From DASYPP01 sp036006525 (GTDB lineage Bacteria > Gemmatimonadota > Gemmatimonadetes > Gemmatimonadales > GWC2-71-9): DNA of 64,000 nt. Position numbers and translations under genes: made by a program. The stretch lies in NCBI GenBank assembly GCA_036006525.1, contig DASYPP010000074.1:1-64000 (forward strand), in the 5' to 3' direction. Positions 34,939 through 42,283 of this stretch are shown here, piece by piece. Below the pieces are notes generated by a model, which made no database searches, had not been told where the DNA came from, and worked only from the letters and a program-made list of their open reading frames with translations. How positions within the stretch are numbered: the first letter of the stretch is position 1; every line of letters starts with the position of its first letter.

Positions 34939-35710
34939 ATTCGTGAGTCGCCGAGACTTCAAATAGTCCCCGCCTGGCGACCCAGGTGTGGATCGCCACG
35001 ATGATGCGAGGCGAGTCGACCCGGATGACACTGAACGAGTTGGGCTCTCCCCTCGATCGCGTCGAGGTCGCCGTTCCGCTCTGGATGACTGGGACCCGGT
35101 AATCCGGGACCTGGTACCGGAGGGTGCTTCCGATGTAGACCAGGTGGAGGTGGCCGCCGAGGAAGAGGTCCACCTGGTGCCGGGCAAAGGCTTTCATGGC
35201 GTGCTGCGCATTCATGACGATGTCGACTCCGGACAGGTGCTCCGGCATGTCGAAGGGATGATGTCCCACCACGATCTTCGCCTGGTTCTTCCCGAGACCG
35301 CTTAACGCCGCTTCAAGGCTCTCGATCTGTTGCCGGTTGATTCTCCCCCCCTTGATCACCAGGGACCGCGCGGTATTGACGCCCAGGACGGCGATCTCGT
35401 CATCAATGAAGCTGGGCGCCAGGTCCCCGGTGATGATGCGCCGGTAACGGCCCAACGGGTCCGCGAATCGCCGGAGGAGGTTGTAGGCGGGCACATCATG
35501 ATTGCCGGGAAGCACCAGCTGCGGGGTGGGAAGCCGCTGGAGGAATGCCCGGGCTTCGGCGAATTGCTCCTCGCGTGCGCGCTGGGTCAGGTCACCGGAT
35601 ATGACGACCAGGTCCGGTTTCAGCTCCTTTAGCGTGGAGATCACCGGCTCGATGGTGGCCTCCAGGATGGTCCCGAAGTGCAGGTCGGAGAGCTGGACGA
35701 TGGTTCGCAT
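34871..35710 (-). CDS. Calcineurin-like metallophosphoesterase
   Basis: A 279-residue phosphoesterase of the CpdA/3',5'-cAMP phosphodiesterase type. Metal-binding motifs are SDLHFG (8-13), SGDLTQ, GNHDVPA, VGHHPF and GGHLHLVY. Its start overlaps the stop of the diacylglycerol-kinase-like gene (TAATG), so the two are an operon, perhaps in phospholipid turnover. The C terminus (HAAPASPRPPTPRNHPSSW) is low-complexity and antisense to the last 68 bp of the MBL-rhodanese gene, so this tail may be an extension rather than folded domain. Confidence 0.9.
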   Translation of the reverse strand: MRTIVQLSDLHFGTILEATIEPVISTLKELKPDLVVISGDLTQRAREEQFAEARAFLQRLPTPQLVLPGNHDVPAYNLLRRFADPLGRYRRIITGDLAPSFIDDEIAVLGVNTARSLVIKGGRINRQQIESLEAALSGLGKNQAKIVVGHHPFDMPEHLSGVDIVMNAQHAMKAFARHQVDLFLGGHLHLVYIGSTLRYQVPDYRVPVIQSGTATSTRSRGEPNSFSVIRVDSPRIIVAIHTWVARRGLFEVSATHEFTRHAAPASPRPPTPRNHPSSW

Positions 35711-36609
35711 TAGTCTTCACCGCCGGCTGGAACCATGACCCGTAATGCACCGGGCTGAACCTTGAAATGCAGCGGAGTCGGGAGGTGCATAACCTCGCCA
35801 TCGATGGAGATCCGGAGGTGCCGGTGCCAGGATTCGATGCGGCACTCGGTGACCAGCAGGGCGTCGAAGTCATCGCCGGTCCGGGGCCTGCCAAAGAGTG
35901 CCCGCACCGAAAACCACAGCAGCTTGAGCCGGCCGGTGGGGTGGGGGATGTACAGGCAGAGCACGGCGCCGGTCAGTCGTTCCCGGGAAGGGATTTGTAC
36001 GCCGTCGAGCACGTACTCGTTATTGCCGATGAAGACGATTGGCGTCGTCCGGACGATCTCCTTGCCTTCCACGCTCACCTTGATCGTCAATCTCCAGTAG
36101 CGCGCCAGCGCCTTGAGCGTAGCCCACGCCGCCGCCGGCCACTTCGACCAGCCCTGTTCCTGATGGGATTCCCTGGCCAGCACGATGGCCGGGTAGAGAC
36201 CGAGGCCGGAATTGTTGAGAAAAATCTGGTCGTTGACCAAACCCACATCTACGCTCATGACCGACCCGCGGGTGAGGACGTCAACGGCGGGCTCCAGGTC
36301 CGGCGGAATCTCCAGGTCCTTGGCGAAGTGATTGAGAGTTCCCAGCGGCAGGACACCAAGAACGCATTGGGTATGGACCAGCGCGGCGGCAACTGCATTT
36401 ATGGTCCCGTCACCACCTCCGGCGACCACCATGTCGGCGCCGTTTCCCACCGCTGCCTTCGCCAGCGCTGTCGGGTCGTCGCCGTCGGCGGTAAAAACCA
36501 GACTGCTGCCGGGAAGCGCGGCCGCGAGCAGGGCAGTCAGCGTTCCCCGGGCCTCCGGACTCGCCATCCCCCCGGCATGGCCGTTGATAATGGCGCAGTA
36601 GCGGGTCAT
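35710..36609 (-). CDS. Diacylglycerol/sphingosine kinase-family lipid kinase
   Basis: A 299-residue DAGK-catalytic-domain protein. GGGDGTINAVAAALV is the nucleotide loop, LGTLNHFAKDL the lipid-kinase signature, and FLNNSGLGLYP and ISIDGEVMHLPTPLHFKV the C-terminal domain. It would phosphorylate a diacylglycerol or similar lipid as YegS/DgkB-type enzymes do. The ATG at 36609 is chosen; the frame is open further upstream but without family-like sequence. It is coupled to the phosphoesterase by a 1-nt overlap. Confidence 0.9.
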   Translation of the reverse strand: MTRYCAIINGHAGGMASPEARGTLTALLAAALPGSSLVFTADGDDPTALAKAAVGNGADMVVAGGGDGTINAVAAALVHTQCVLGVLPLGTLNHFAKDLEIPPDLEPAVDVLTRGSVMSVDVGLVNDQIFLNNSGLGLYPAIVLARESHQEQGWSKWPAAAWATLKALARYWRLTIKVSVEGKEIVRTTPIVFIGNNEYVLDGVQIPSRERLTGAVLCLYIPHPTGRLKLLWFSVRALFGRPRTGDDFDALLVTECRIESWHRHLRISIDGEVMHLPTPLHFKVQPGALRVMVPAGGED

Positions 36610-36686
36610 GACCCAAGGTGGGGTAGGGCCGACCTGGTGTCTGCGGCTTAGCTCACGGAGTATAAAGTGAGGCCATGTGCCTTTGC

Positions 36687-38189
36687 TTAGTACCAGCCGA
36701 TCGGCTTCTCGTCGAGGTTGATGAATACCTGCTTGGTCTCCAGGTATTCCTCCACCCCCCAGTGTCCCAGCTCGCGGCCGAATCCCGACGACTTGTACCC
36801 ACCCCAGGGCGCCTCGACAAACGTGGGCTGCATGTGGTTGACCCAGACGATGCCGGCTTCCAGCGACCGGACCACCCGGAAAGCGCGGAAGATGTCCCGG
36901 CTCCATACCGCCGCCGCCAGGCCGTAGGGCGTCGCGTTGGCGATTTCGATGGCGTCGGCTTCATCCTTGAAGGGGATGACACTCATGACCGGGCCAAAGA
37001 TCTCTTCCTGGGCGATCCGGTCCGAGTTGTTTACGTCGTAGAAGACCGTCGGCTGCACGTACCAGCCCCGCGCGTGTTCTTTCGGAATTCCGCCACCGGC
37101 GGCCACCTTCGCTTCCTTGCGGCCAATCTCGAGGTATTTCGCGACCCGTCCGTGCTGCTCCTTGCTCACCAGGGGACCCATCTTGTTGTCCCGGTCCATG
37201 CCGGGGCCGACCTTGATGGTCTTCGCCTTGGCGCTCACCGCCTCCACGAACTTCTTGTAGATCTCTTTCTGCACCAGTACCCGGCTCCCGGCGGAGCAGA
37301 CTTCGCCCTGGTTGATGAAGACTCCGAACAGGGCGCCATCCACCGCGGCTTCGAAATCGGCGTCGGCAAAGAAAATGTTGGGTGACTTGCCGCCCAGCTC
37401 CAGCGACACCCGTTTGAGCTGGTCGGCGGCGTTCTTCATGATGAGCTTCCCGACCGACGCGCTGCCGGTAAAGGCGATCTTCCGCACGTCGGGATGGGTC
37501 ACCAGGGGGCTGCCGGCCCCGGGGCCATCTCCGGTGACGATGTTGACAACGCCGGGCGGGATTCCGACTGCGGCAAAATCCTCCGCCAGCTTGAGAATCG
37601 ACAGGGGCGTCTGTTCGGCAGGCTTGAGCACCACGGTGCAGCCCGCGGCCAGGGCCGGGGCGACTTTCCACGCCGCCATCATGAGAGGATAGTTCCAGGG
37701 AATGATCTGCCCGGCCACACCCATCGGCTCCCGGAGCGCGAAGGCGATCGCGTCGGCCGGCACCGGGAGTACTTCACCGTTGATCTTGGTGGCGAGGCCG
37801 CCGTAATACTCGAAGCAGGTGGCGGTGTCGTCCATGTCATACTCCGACTCGACGATCGGTTTCCCCGAGTTCAGAGTCTCGATCTCCGCCAGCTCATCCT
37901 TCCGGGCCCGGATCCGCTCGGCCAGCCGGAGAAGCACCCGGCCGCGCTCCTGCGCGGTGGTCGCCTTCCAGCCGCCGTAGAACGCCTTCTTCGCCGCCTG
38001 GGCCGCCCGGTCGATATCCGCCGCGGACCCGGCCGGCACCGTGGCGATCGGCTCCTCGGTGGCCGGATCGAAGACCGGCATGGTCTTGCCATCCTTGGCA
38101 TCAACAAACTTGCCGTTGATGTACATCTTGAATTGCTTAACGGTGGACGCGCGGGACGGAGCCTTCTTGGGCTGGGTACGGGACGCCAT
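36687..38189 (-). CDS. Aldehyde dehydrogenase (ALDH superfamily)
   Basis: A 500-residue NAD(P)-dependent aldehyde dehydrogenase. Motifs are PWNYPLM, VLKPAEQTPLS, FTGSASVGK, the general base Glu264 in LELGGKSPNI, and the nucleophile Cys298 in GEVCSAG. It resembles class 1/2, betaine-aldehyde and aminoaldehyde dehydrogenases. The start ATG at 38189 gives a ~20-residue basic leader (MASRTQPKKAPSR) before the fold. A saccharopine-dehydrogenase-like gene precedes it, separated by a 76-bp gap with a perfect hairpin; oxidation of an amino-acid semialdehyde is plausible. Confidence 0.92.
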   Translation of the reverse strand: MASRTQPKKAPSRASTVKQFKMYINGKFVDAKDGKTMPVFDPATEEPIATVPAGSAADIDRAAQAAKKAFYGGWKATTAQERGRVLLRLAERIRARKDELAEIETLNSGKPIVESEYDMDDTATCFEYYGGLATKINGEVLPVPADAIAFALREPMGVAGQIIPWNYPLMMAAWKVAPALAAGCTVVLKPAEQTPLSILKLAEDFAAVGIPPGVVNIVTGDGPGAGSPLVTHPDVRKIAFTGSASVGKLIMKNAADQLKRVSLELGGKSPNIFFADADFEAAVDGALFGVFINQGEVCSAGSRVLVQKEIYKKFVEAVSAKAKTIKVGPGMDRDNKMGPLVSKEQHGRVAKYLEIGRKEAKVAAGGGIPKEHARGWYVQPTVFYDVNNSDRIAQEEIFGPVMSVIPFKDEADAIEIANATPYGLAAAVWSRDIFRAFRVVRSLEAGIVWVNHMQPTFVEAPWGGYKSSGFGRELGHWGVEEYLETKQVFINLDEKPIGWY

Positions 38190-38226
38190 AGCCTGACTCG
38201 CGGTTGCGGAAGGACCTGATAATACT

Positions 38227-38253
38227 CCCCCTCTCCCATTCCGGGAGAGGGGG
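38227..38253. repeat. Perfect 11-bp hairpin (CCCTCTCCC-type dispersed repeat)
   Basis: CCCCCTCTCCC (38227-38237) and GGGAGAGGGGG (38243-38253) flank an ATTCC loop, followed by CTGGGGGTGAG. The motif CCCTCTCCC-loop-GGGAGAGGG-C-TGGGGGTGAG is a common dispersed repeat in GC-rich bacteria (from general knowledge). Here it separates two same-strand genes and is transcribed with them. Confidence 0.75.
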
Positions 38254-38265
38254 CTGGGGGTGAGA

Positions 38266-39525
38266 TTAAGCGGCTGCCGTATTCCTAAAAGGGCGGGTGG
38301 TAACCTCAGCAGCCGCGATCCGGGGTGTTTCCGTGACGCTCTTGCTGTCATCCCGAATCTGCCACGGCATACCGGAGGGCCCCATCCGGTCGAGGAATGG
38401 ATCGGGGTTCATTTGTTCCGGGGTAACGACCCCGGCGCCGGACCAGATTCCTTCACTGATCAGGGACGCGGCGATGACCGGCGGAATCCCGGTCTGGTAC
38501 GCCGTCGCCTGGACACCATGGCTGACAAACACGGCCTCGTGGTCCGCGATGTTATAGAGGTAAAACGCCCTCGGCTGACCGTTCTTGAATCCCTTGACCA
38601 GGGTTCCCACGCAAGTCTTTCCCTTCATCCGGCCAGCCAGGTCCTTGGGCTGAGGCAGGAGAGAGACCACGAGGTCACGCGGGGCCACGCTGGTGTCTCC
38701 GACCCTGACCTGGTCGATCCGCGAGAGGCCCAGCTGCTTCATCACCTTGAGAGTCTGCCAGGTGACGTCGTCCATGCAGAGCTTGAAGTCGATGACGTCC
38801 GCCCGGGGGAAGACCCGGGGCAGCGTCTTCACTTCTTCATGGTCCACGTAGTAGCAGGTGAGGGTGCCCAACTCGGGAAAGTCGAATGATTCGCGGCCGG
38901 TGAGCGGTGCTTCCAGGTAGTGGCGGCCGTTGCGCCAGGAGCGCGCCTCGCAGAGGCATTCATCGATGAAGACCCAGGGGCTGAACGCCGCGATGAACCC
39001 GTCATGCCCCTGGCAGACCGAGTTATCGCCGTCCCGCACCCGGATCTCGGTGACTTCATCCAGCAGGTGCTTCGCGGCATAGGCCGCATAAACGTTGGAA
39101 GTGCCCGGGTCGGCGCCGATGCCGAGCAGGGCGAGCAATCCGCGCTCGCGAAACGCTTCGTCCAGCGCGAACTGGTCATCCATCTTGGGAATGCCGTCGT
39201 CGGGGTCAGTCCCCGCGCTTGCCATGTCCATGTAATGGCAGCCGGCATCGAGGCAGGCTCCCATTACGGCCAGGTTGGTGGCCGGCAGCGCGGCATTGAG
39301 CAAGATGGTGCTACGGGTCTCACGAATTGCCCGCGCGACAGCAGCGCGGTCACCAGCATCGAGTTCCATGGCCCTGACCCGGGGGTCGTTGAGCCGGTCC
39401 GCAAGGAGGGAGGCGCGGGCGGACACCGCATCGGCAACCACGAGCTGATCGAGGGTCGCCACTTCGCAGAATTTGAGGGCGGACACGGTCCCCACCGCGC
39501 CGGCACCTAACAACATGACTCTCAC
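38266..39525 (-). CDS. Saccharopine dehydrogenase-family protein
   Basis: A 419-residue NAD(P)-dependent dehydrogenase. The N-terminal Rossmann motif is LLGAGAVGT, followed by LNAALPATNLAVMGACLDAGCHYMDMA, typical of saccharopine/homospermidine/carboxynorspermidine/lysine 6-dehydrogenase relatives. The catalytic domain contains IGADPGTSNVYAAYAAKHL. It could be a saccharopine dehydrogenase (glutamate-forming) or lysine 6-dehydrogenase, both producing 2-aminoadipate 6-semialdehyde that the downstream ALDH could oxidise. This is inference from adjacency. An AAGAGGAG site lies upstream. Confidence 0.82.
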   Translation of the reverse strand: MRVMLLGAGAVGTVSALKFCEVATLDQLVVADAVSARASLLADRLNDPRVRAMELDAGDRAAVARAIRETRSTILLNAALPATNLAVMGACLDAGCHYMDMASAGTDPDDGIPKMDDQFALDEAFRERGLLALLGIGADPGTSNVYAAYAAKHLLDEVTEIRVRDGDNSVCQGHDGFIAAFSPWVFIDECLCEARSWRNGRHYLEAPLTGRESFDFPELGTLTCYYVDHEEVKTLPRVFPRADVIDFKLCMDDVTWQTLKVMKQLGLSRIDQVRVGDTSVAPRDLVVSLLPQPKDLAGRMKGKTCVGTLVKGFKNGQPRAFYLYNIADHEAVFVSHGVQATAYQTGIPPVIAASLISEGIWSGAGVVTPEQMNPDPFLDRMGPSGMPWQIRDDSKSVTETPRIAAAEVTTRPFRNTAAA

Positions 39526-39969
39526 AAACTCCTCTTTTCATTGTTGGTGCGGCACTCGGTCTGGAATTGGGCAGGTTGCGCCGGCGTTCTCGCCGGTGGC
39601 TGCCGGCCAGAGGCCGGCGCGACCTGGCTCCTTCCTCGCCCCCGCCGCTGATGGGGGCTCGTAGCTCAAGGAGAAAGTCAGCTACGAGAGTGACCCTCCG
39701 CTTGGTCGGAGGATGCAAACACCCCCCCTTTGTTTTCCAGGGTGGGCAAAACCAGTCTACCACTCCCCCCCCACCCGCTGTCTAGACCCCCCATCACCTC
39801 CCCCGGGACGAAATCCGGGCTCTTGACAGGCTTGGCCATCCAGCCAAGTCAGCGGCCCGTAAAGTCTTATCATCGTTCGGGTTGGGTGGTCGGCAAGGGG
39901 GACGGTTCAGGGGATGAACCGGGCCACGATGGCGGGGCTGGCCGACGCCAACTCGACCGGCCCCCGGCA
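39526..39969. other. 444-bp intergenic region with several hairpins
   Basis: No protein-coding gene is supported. It contains an imperfect 14-bp inverted repeat, CAGGTTGCGCCGGC (39572-39585)/GCCGGCGCGACCTG (39613-39626), a 9-bp one, CTCGTAGCT (39658-39666)/AGCTACGAG (39680-39688), and a 6-bp hairpin, CCTCCG/CGGAGG (39695-39712). The left part is the leader of the saccharopine-dehydrogenase-like gene. I found no lysine riboswitch consensus. The right part (39720-39969) shows nothing I can name. Confidence 0.55.
39572..39626. repeat. GC-rich inverted repeat upstream of the saccharopine-dehydrogenase-like gene
   Basis: The outer arms CAGGTTGCGCCGGC and GCCGGCGCGACCTG match at 13 of 14 positions. 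Inside are GCCGG and CCGGC words that can form smaller nested stems (GCCGGCC-AGA-GGCCGGC). It may be part of the minus-strand 5' leader or another dispersed repeat. Confidence 0.6.
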
Positions 39970-40266
39970 TCAGTTGATACGGAGTCTTCTACCGGGTTGG
40001 GGGCCGGACTCGTCGTCTTCGTCGACCTGGGAGGCGGGCACCAGCTCCTGCGAGCAGTGAGGGCAGAATCGGATCACTATCCCACCGCCGCCGGCCGAAT
40101 CGGCGATCGCAATCACCCAGACCTGGTCCCCGCTCCACCACTCGTAACGTATGTCGAATTCGCAGGTGGCGACATGACCGGCGAAGGTGATACAACAGGG
40201 CTGGAAATCCTGGGGCACGTCACGGGTGCCGGCTTTGCAAAGAGTGCCGTCAATGTGGTGATCCAT
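39970..40266 (-). CDS. Small Cys-rich protein with possible zinc ribbon
   Basis: A 98-residue protein that I do not recognise. It has six Cys: single at 10, a CC pair at 24-25, one at 35, and CPHC at 68-71 near the C terminus, followed by an acidic/basic tail. Predicted strands (EFDIRYEWW, VWVIAIAD, GIVIRFCPHC) suggest a small beta fold holding zinc. The ATG has AGGAA at a good distance, which supports it as a real gene. It is divergent from the padR gene. Confidence 0.55.
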   Translation of the reverse strand: MDHHIDGTLCKAGTRDVPQDFQPCCITFAGHVATCEFDIRYEWWSGDQVWVIAIADSAGGGGIVIRFCPHCSQELVPASQVDEDDESGPQPGRRLRIN

Positions 40267-40287
40267 GAATTGTTCCTGAGTGGGGCG

Positions 40288-40358
40288 GTGGGCCGGTCGG
40301 TCAGTGGGTTGGTAGGCAAACTACCGAAACTCCTGCCCACGTGCCCACACCGGCCCAC
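40288..40358. repeat. Inverted repeat between the small Cys protein and padR
   Basis: GTGGGCCGGT (40288-40297) pairs exactly with ACCGGCCCAC (40349-40358). The inner GGTAG/CTACC (about 40311-40325) forms a small hairpin, and GTGGG/CCCAC words recur through both flanks. It lies between divergent promoters. Confidence 0.7.
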
Positions 40359-40371
40359 TCACCCACCGATC

Positions 40372-40439
40372 TTGATGCTGAAACCAACACGATATATCTT
40401 GCGTAATAACTCAAGACCTAACTGGAGAGTGTATCGTGT
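40372..40439 (+). promoter_or_regulatory. padR promoter and autoregulatory operator candidate
   Basis: TTGATG (40372-40377) and TATCTT (40395-40400) are 17 nt apart. ACACGATA (40387-40394), in the spacer, is the exact reverse complement of TATCGTGT (40432-40439), which covers the GTG start codon. The two sites are 37 nt apart and could be bridged by a PadR dimer or pair of dimers, giving autorepression. GGAGAG at 40424-40429 is the ribosome binding site. Confidence 0.55.
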
Positions 40440-41026
40440 CTAAGTCGAGAGATGACTGGGGGTTCGGTGAATTCTTCGCAGGCTTTGGCCCCTGGGGGAA
40501 AGGCGGATCATGGGGCGGCCATTGGGGCGGCTTGGGCCGAGGCGCGCGCCGGGGCCGGCAGCAGATTTTCGAGTCGGGCGAGGTGAAATTCGTCATTCTT
40601 CGCCTCCTCAAGGAAAAGCCGATGCACGGCTACGAAGTGATCAAGGCGCTGGAAGAGAAGTTGGGCGGTTGTTACACCCCGTCGGCCGGCACGGTGTATC
40701 CCACCCTGCAGCTGCTGGAAGACCAGGGCTACATCCGCGCCGTGGATACCGAAGGAAAAAAGGTGTATCACATTACGCCGGAAGGCGAGCAGTTCCTGGT
40801 GGAGCATCGGGATGTGCTGGAGGAGATCTTCGACCGGGTCCGGGAAACCGTCCGGGATTTTGCGGGCGGGGCCATGGGAGAGCTGAACGGCGCTTTCGGG
40901 AAGGTAGCGCGCGCGACCTACAAGCGAGCCTGGCGCAAGGGGCCGGAACATCCGGCGGTCAAGAAAGTTGCCGAGATCCTCGAGCGCACCGCCCACGAGA
41001 TTGAACAGGCCTGGGAATCGAACTAG
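40436..41026 (+). CDS. PadR-family transcriptional regulator
   Basis: A 196-residue regulator. Residues 1-45 are a Gly/Trp/Phe-rich low-complexity leader, a feature of one PadR subgroup. The winged helix follows: VKFVILRLLKEKPMHGYEVIKALEEKLGGCYTPSAGTVYPTLQLLEDQGYI, with TEGKKVYHITPEG as the wing. A long C-terminal helix region (EIFDRVRETVRDFAGG...) is for dimerisation. The start is GTG. The membrane coiled-coil gene begins 11 nt after its stop, so it is likely a regulator-effector pair in envelope stress or multidrug response. Confidence 0.88.
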   Translation: MSKSRDDWGFGEFFAGFGPWGKGGSWGGHWGGLGRGARRGRQQIFESGEVKFVILRLLKEKPMHGYEVIKALEEKLGGCYTPSAGTVYPTLQLLEDQGYIRAVDTEGKKVYHITPEGEQFLVEHRDVLEEIFDRVRETVRDFAGGAMGELNGAFGKVARATYKRAWRKGPEHPAVKKVAEILERTAHEIEQAWESN

Positions 41027-41037
41027 GGAGACAAACC

Positions 41038-41352
41038 ATGGACTCGCACGGCTGGGTGTTCTGGGTAGTGATACCGTTTTTCTTCTTTGCGTTTTTCCGG
41101 GGCGGCCGCCGCTGGGGGAATTCCTCAGTGCGTCGCAAGATGAAGCGGAGGATGCAACAGCACATTCGGGCGGGTGTCGGGTCTGATACAGACCTGGACT
41201 ACAAGCAGGACGAGGAACTGGCCGAGCACCGGCATTACATCGACGAACTGGAGAAGCGGGTGGCCGAGCTGGAAAACCGGCTGGACTTTACGGAGCGACT
41301 ACTGGCGGGGCGGCGGGAATCCGTGGCCGAAGGGTCTCAAGAGTTGGGGTGA
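41038..41352 (+). CDS. Small membrane protein with coiled coil (PspB-like)
   Basis: A 104-residue protein. A single membrane helix (WVFWVVIPFFFFAFF, residues 6-20) is followed by a basic patch (RRKMKRRMQQH) and then a charged coiled coil (EELAEHRHYIDELEKRVAELENRLDFTERLL), which overall resembles phage-shock protein B in layout. GGGAG lies 7 nt before the ATG. It is coupled to the upstream padR gene. Its last 16 nt overlap the convergent MEDS gene. Confidence 0.75.
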   Translation: MDSHGWVFWVVIPFFFFAFFRGGRRWGNSSVRRKMKRRMQQHIRAGVGSDTDLDYKQDEELAEHRHYIDELEKRVAELENRLDFTERLLAGRRESVAEGSQELG

Positions 41353-42125
41353 GGTTTGCCGAAATGTCGGCGGGCCCGCTTCAGGATCTTTTCCGAATCG
41401 CCGGTCATGTTGGCACGGAGCCATCGCACCAGGGCCTCGCCGGGAGGCAGGCTGGACGGTGCCGTCTGTAGCTGGTGCTGAAACACATCGCGAACCTGGG
41501 CGCCCAGCGGCCCGAGGACTTCGTCCATGGCGCAGTGGAGGACTGACTCGATCCGGTCATTGGTCGGGAGCAAGGTGGAATGGGCGCAGATTACCGCGTC
41601 CATTTCGTCGCTGTGGAAGTCTGGCGCAAAGACGTCGACCGGATATCCGCAGAACAGACTGAAGCCGCCCGAATGCAGGATGCGATTCCAGTAATGCTCC
41701 AGGCGGATTGCCTCGGAGAACCGCCTCGCCTTCCACAGCAGCGCGACCATCTCACCAAAGGCATGCCCACCCGCCTGGGGATTCTCCGGCTGGATCCGCC
41801 GCAAGACTCCGCGAATTACCGACTCGAATCGATCCCAGTCCGGTTGCCCGGCAATCATGAATTGCGCCAGGGTCTTTCCGGCATCGATCAACAGGAGACG
41901 CTGCTCCTGCTCGGCGTCCACTGGCGAAATACCGTGGGTCCAGAGCTGTTGGCAGATCGCGTTGCGGTGTTGGGGTGTTGCAATGACGAGAGCGCCCTCC
42001 CCACGCGTCAGGGCATCGGCGAGAATGCGGCTCACGTTATTGATGAGGGGGCGGCTGTCACTCCCGTACAACTGAACGACGTGCCCGGACACTACGTGGT
42101 CATGCAATTCTGAGGGAACCGCCAT
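41337..42125 (-). CDS. MEDS-domain (DcmR-type) sensory protein
   Basis: A 262-residue protein. The region about 8-170 matches the MEDS domain (methanogen/methylotroph DcmR sensory domain): HVVQLYGSDSRPLINNVSRILADALTRGEGALVIATPQHRNAICQQL, then RLLLIDAGKTLAQFM and GHAFGEMVALLWKARRFSEAIRLEHYWNRIL. MEDS is related to RecA/KaiC-like sensors and is often attached to regulators; here the C-terminal ~80 residues are a small helical part without a recognised output domain. It lies downstream of the sulfur operon on the same strand after a terminator-like hairpin. Confidence 0.72.
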   Translation of the reverse strand: MAVPSELHDHVVSGHVVQLYGSDSRPLINNVSRILADALTRGEGALVIATPQHRNAICQQLWTHGISPVDAEQEQRLLLIDAGKTLAQFMIAGQPDWDRFESVIRGVLRRIQPENPQAGGHAFGEMVALLWKARRFSEAIRLEHYWNRILHSGGFSLFCGYPVDVFAPDFHSDEMDAVICAHSTLLPTNDRIESVLHCAMDEVLGPLGAQVRDVFQHQLQTAPSSLPPGEALVRWLRANMTGDSEKILKRARRHFGKPHPNS

Positions 42126-42240
42126 CAAACCCCCGCAACGACGTGGGTGCTTCTCAATGCCGGTAACTAACGTGGGAGGGAGCGGGGGAAGTTGCAACGA
42201 CTGCGGTGGGCCCCGATTGAGTGATCTGCCGCACAAAACT

Positions 42241-42281
42241 AATCCGCAACCCCTCTATATCGCAGCCCTATATAGCGGATT
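42241..42281 (-). terminator. Terminator-like nested hairpin after the sulfur operon
   Basis: On the minus strand AATCCG pairs with CGGATT (42241-42246/42276-42281) and inside CTATAT with ATATAG (42255-42260/42270-42275). On that strand the structure is followed by AGTTTTGTG. It begins three bases after the rhodanese-like gene stop and probably ends the sulfur operon transcript. Confidence 0.5.
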
Positions 42282-42283
42282 GC

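Noticed and set aside
33391..35187. A 598-residue open frame on the minus strand
   Set aside because: It is antisense to the MBL-rhodanese gene, which has full catalytic motifs; the antisense translation is Arg/His-rich and without motifs.
39526..39760. Lysine riboswitch before the saccharopine-dehydrogenase-like gene
   Set aside because: The conserved lysine-aptamer blocks are not seen; only GC-rich hairpins are present.
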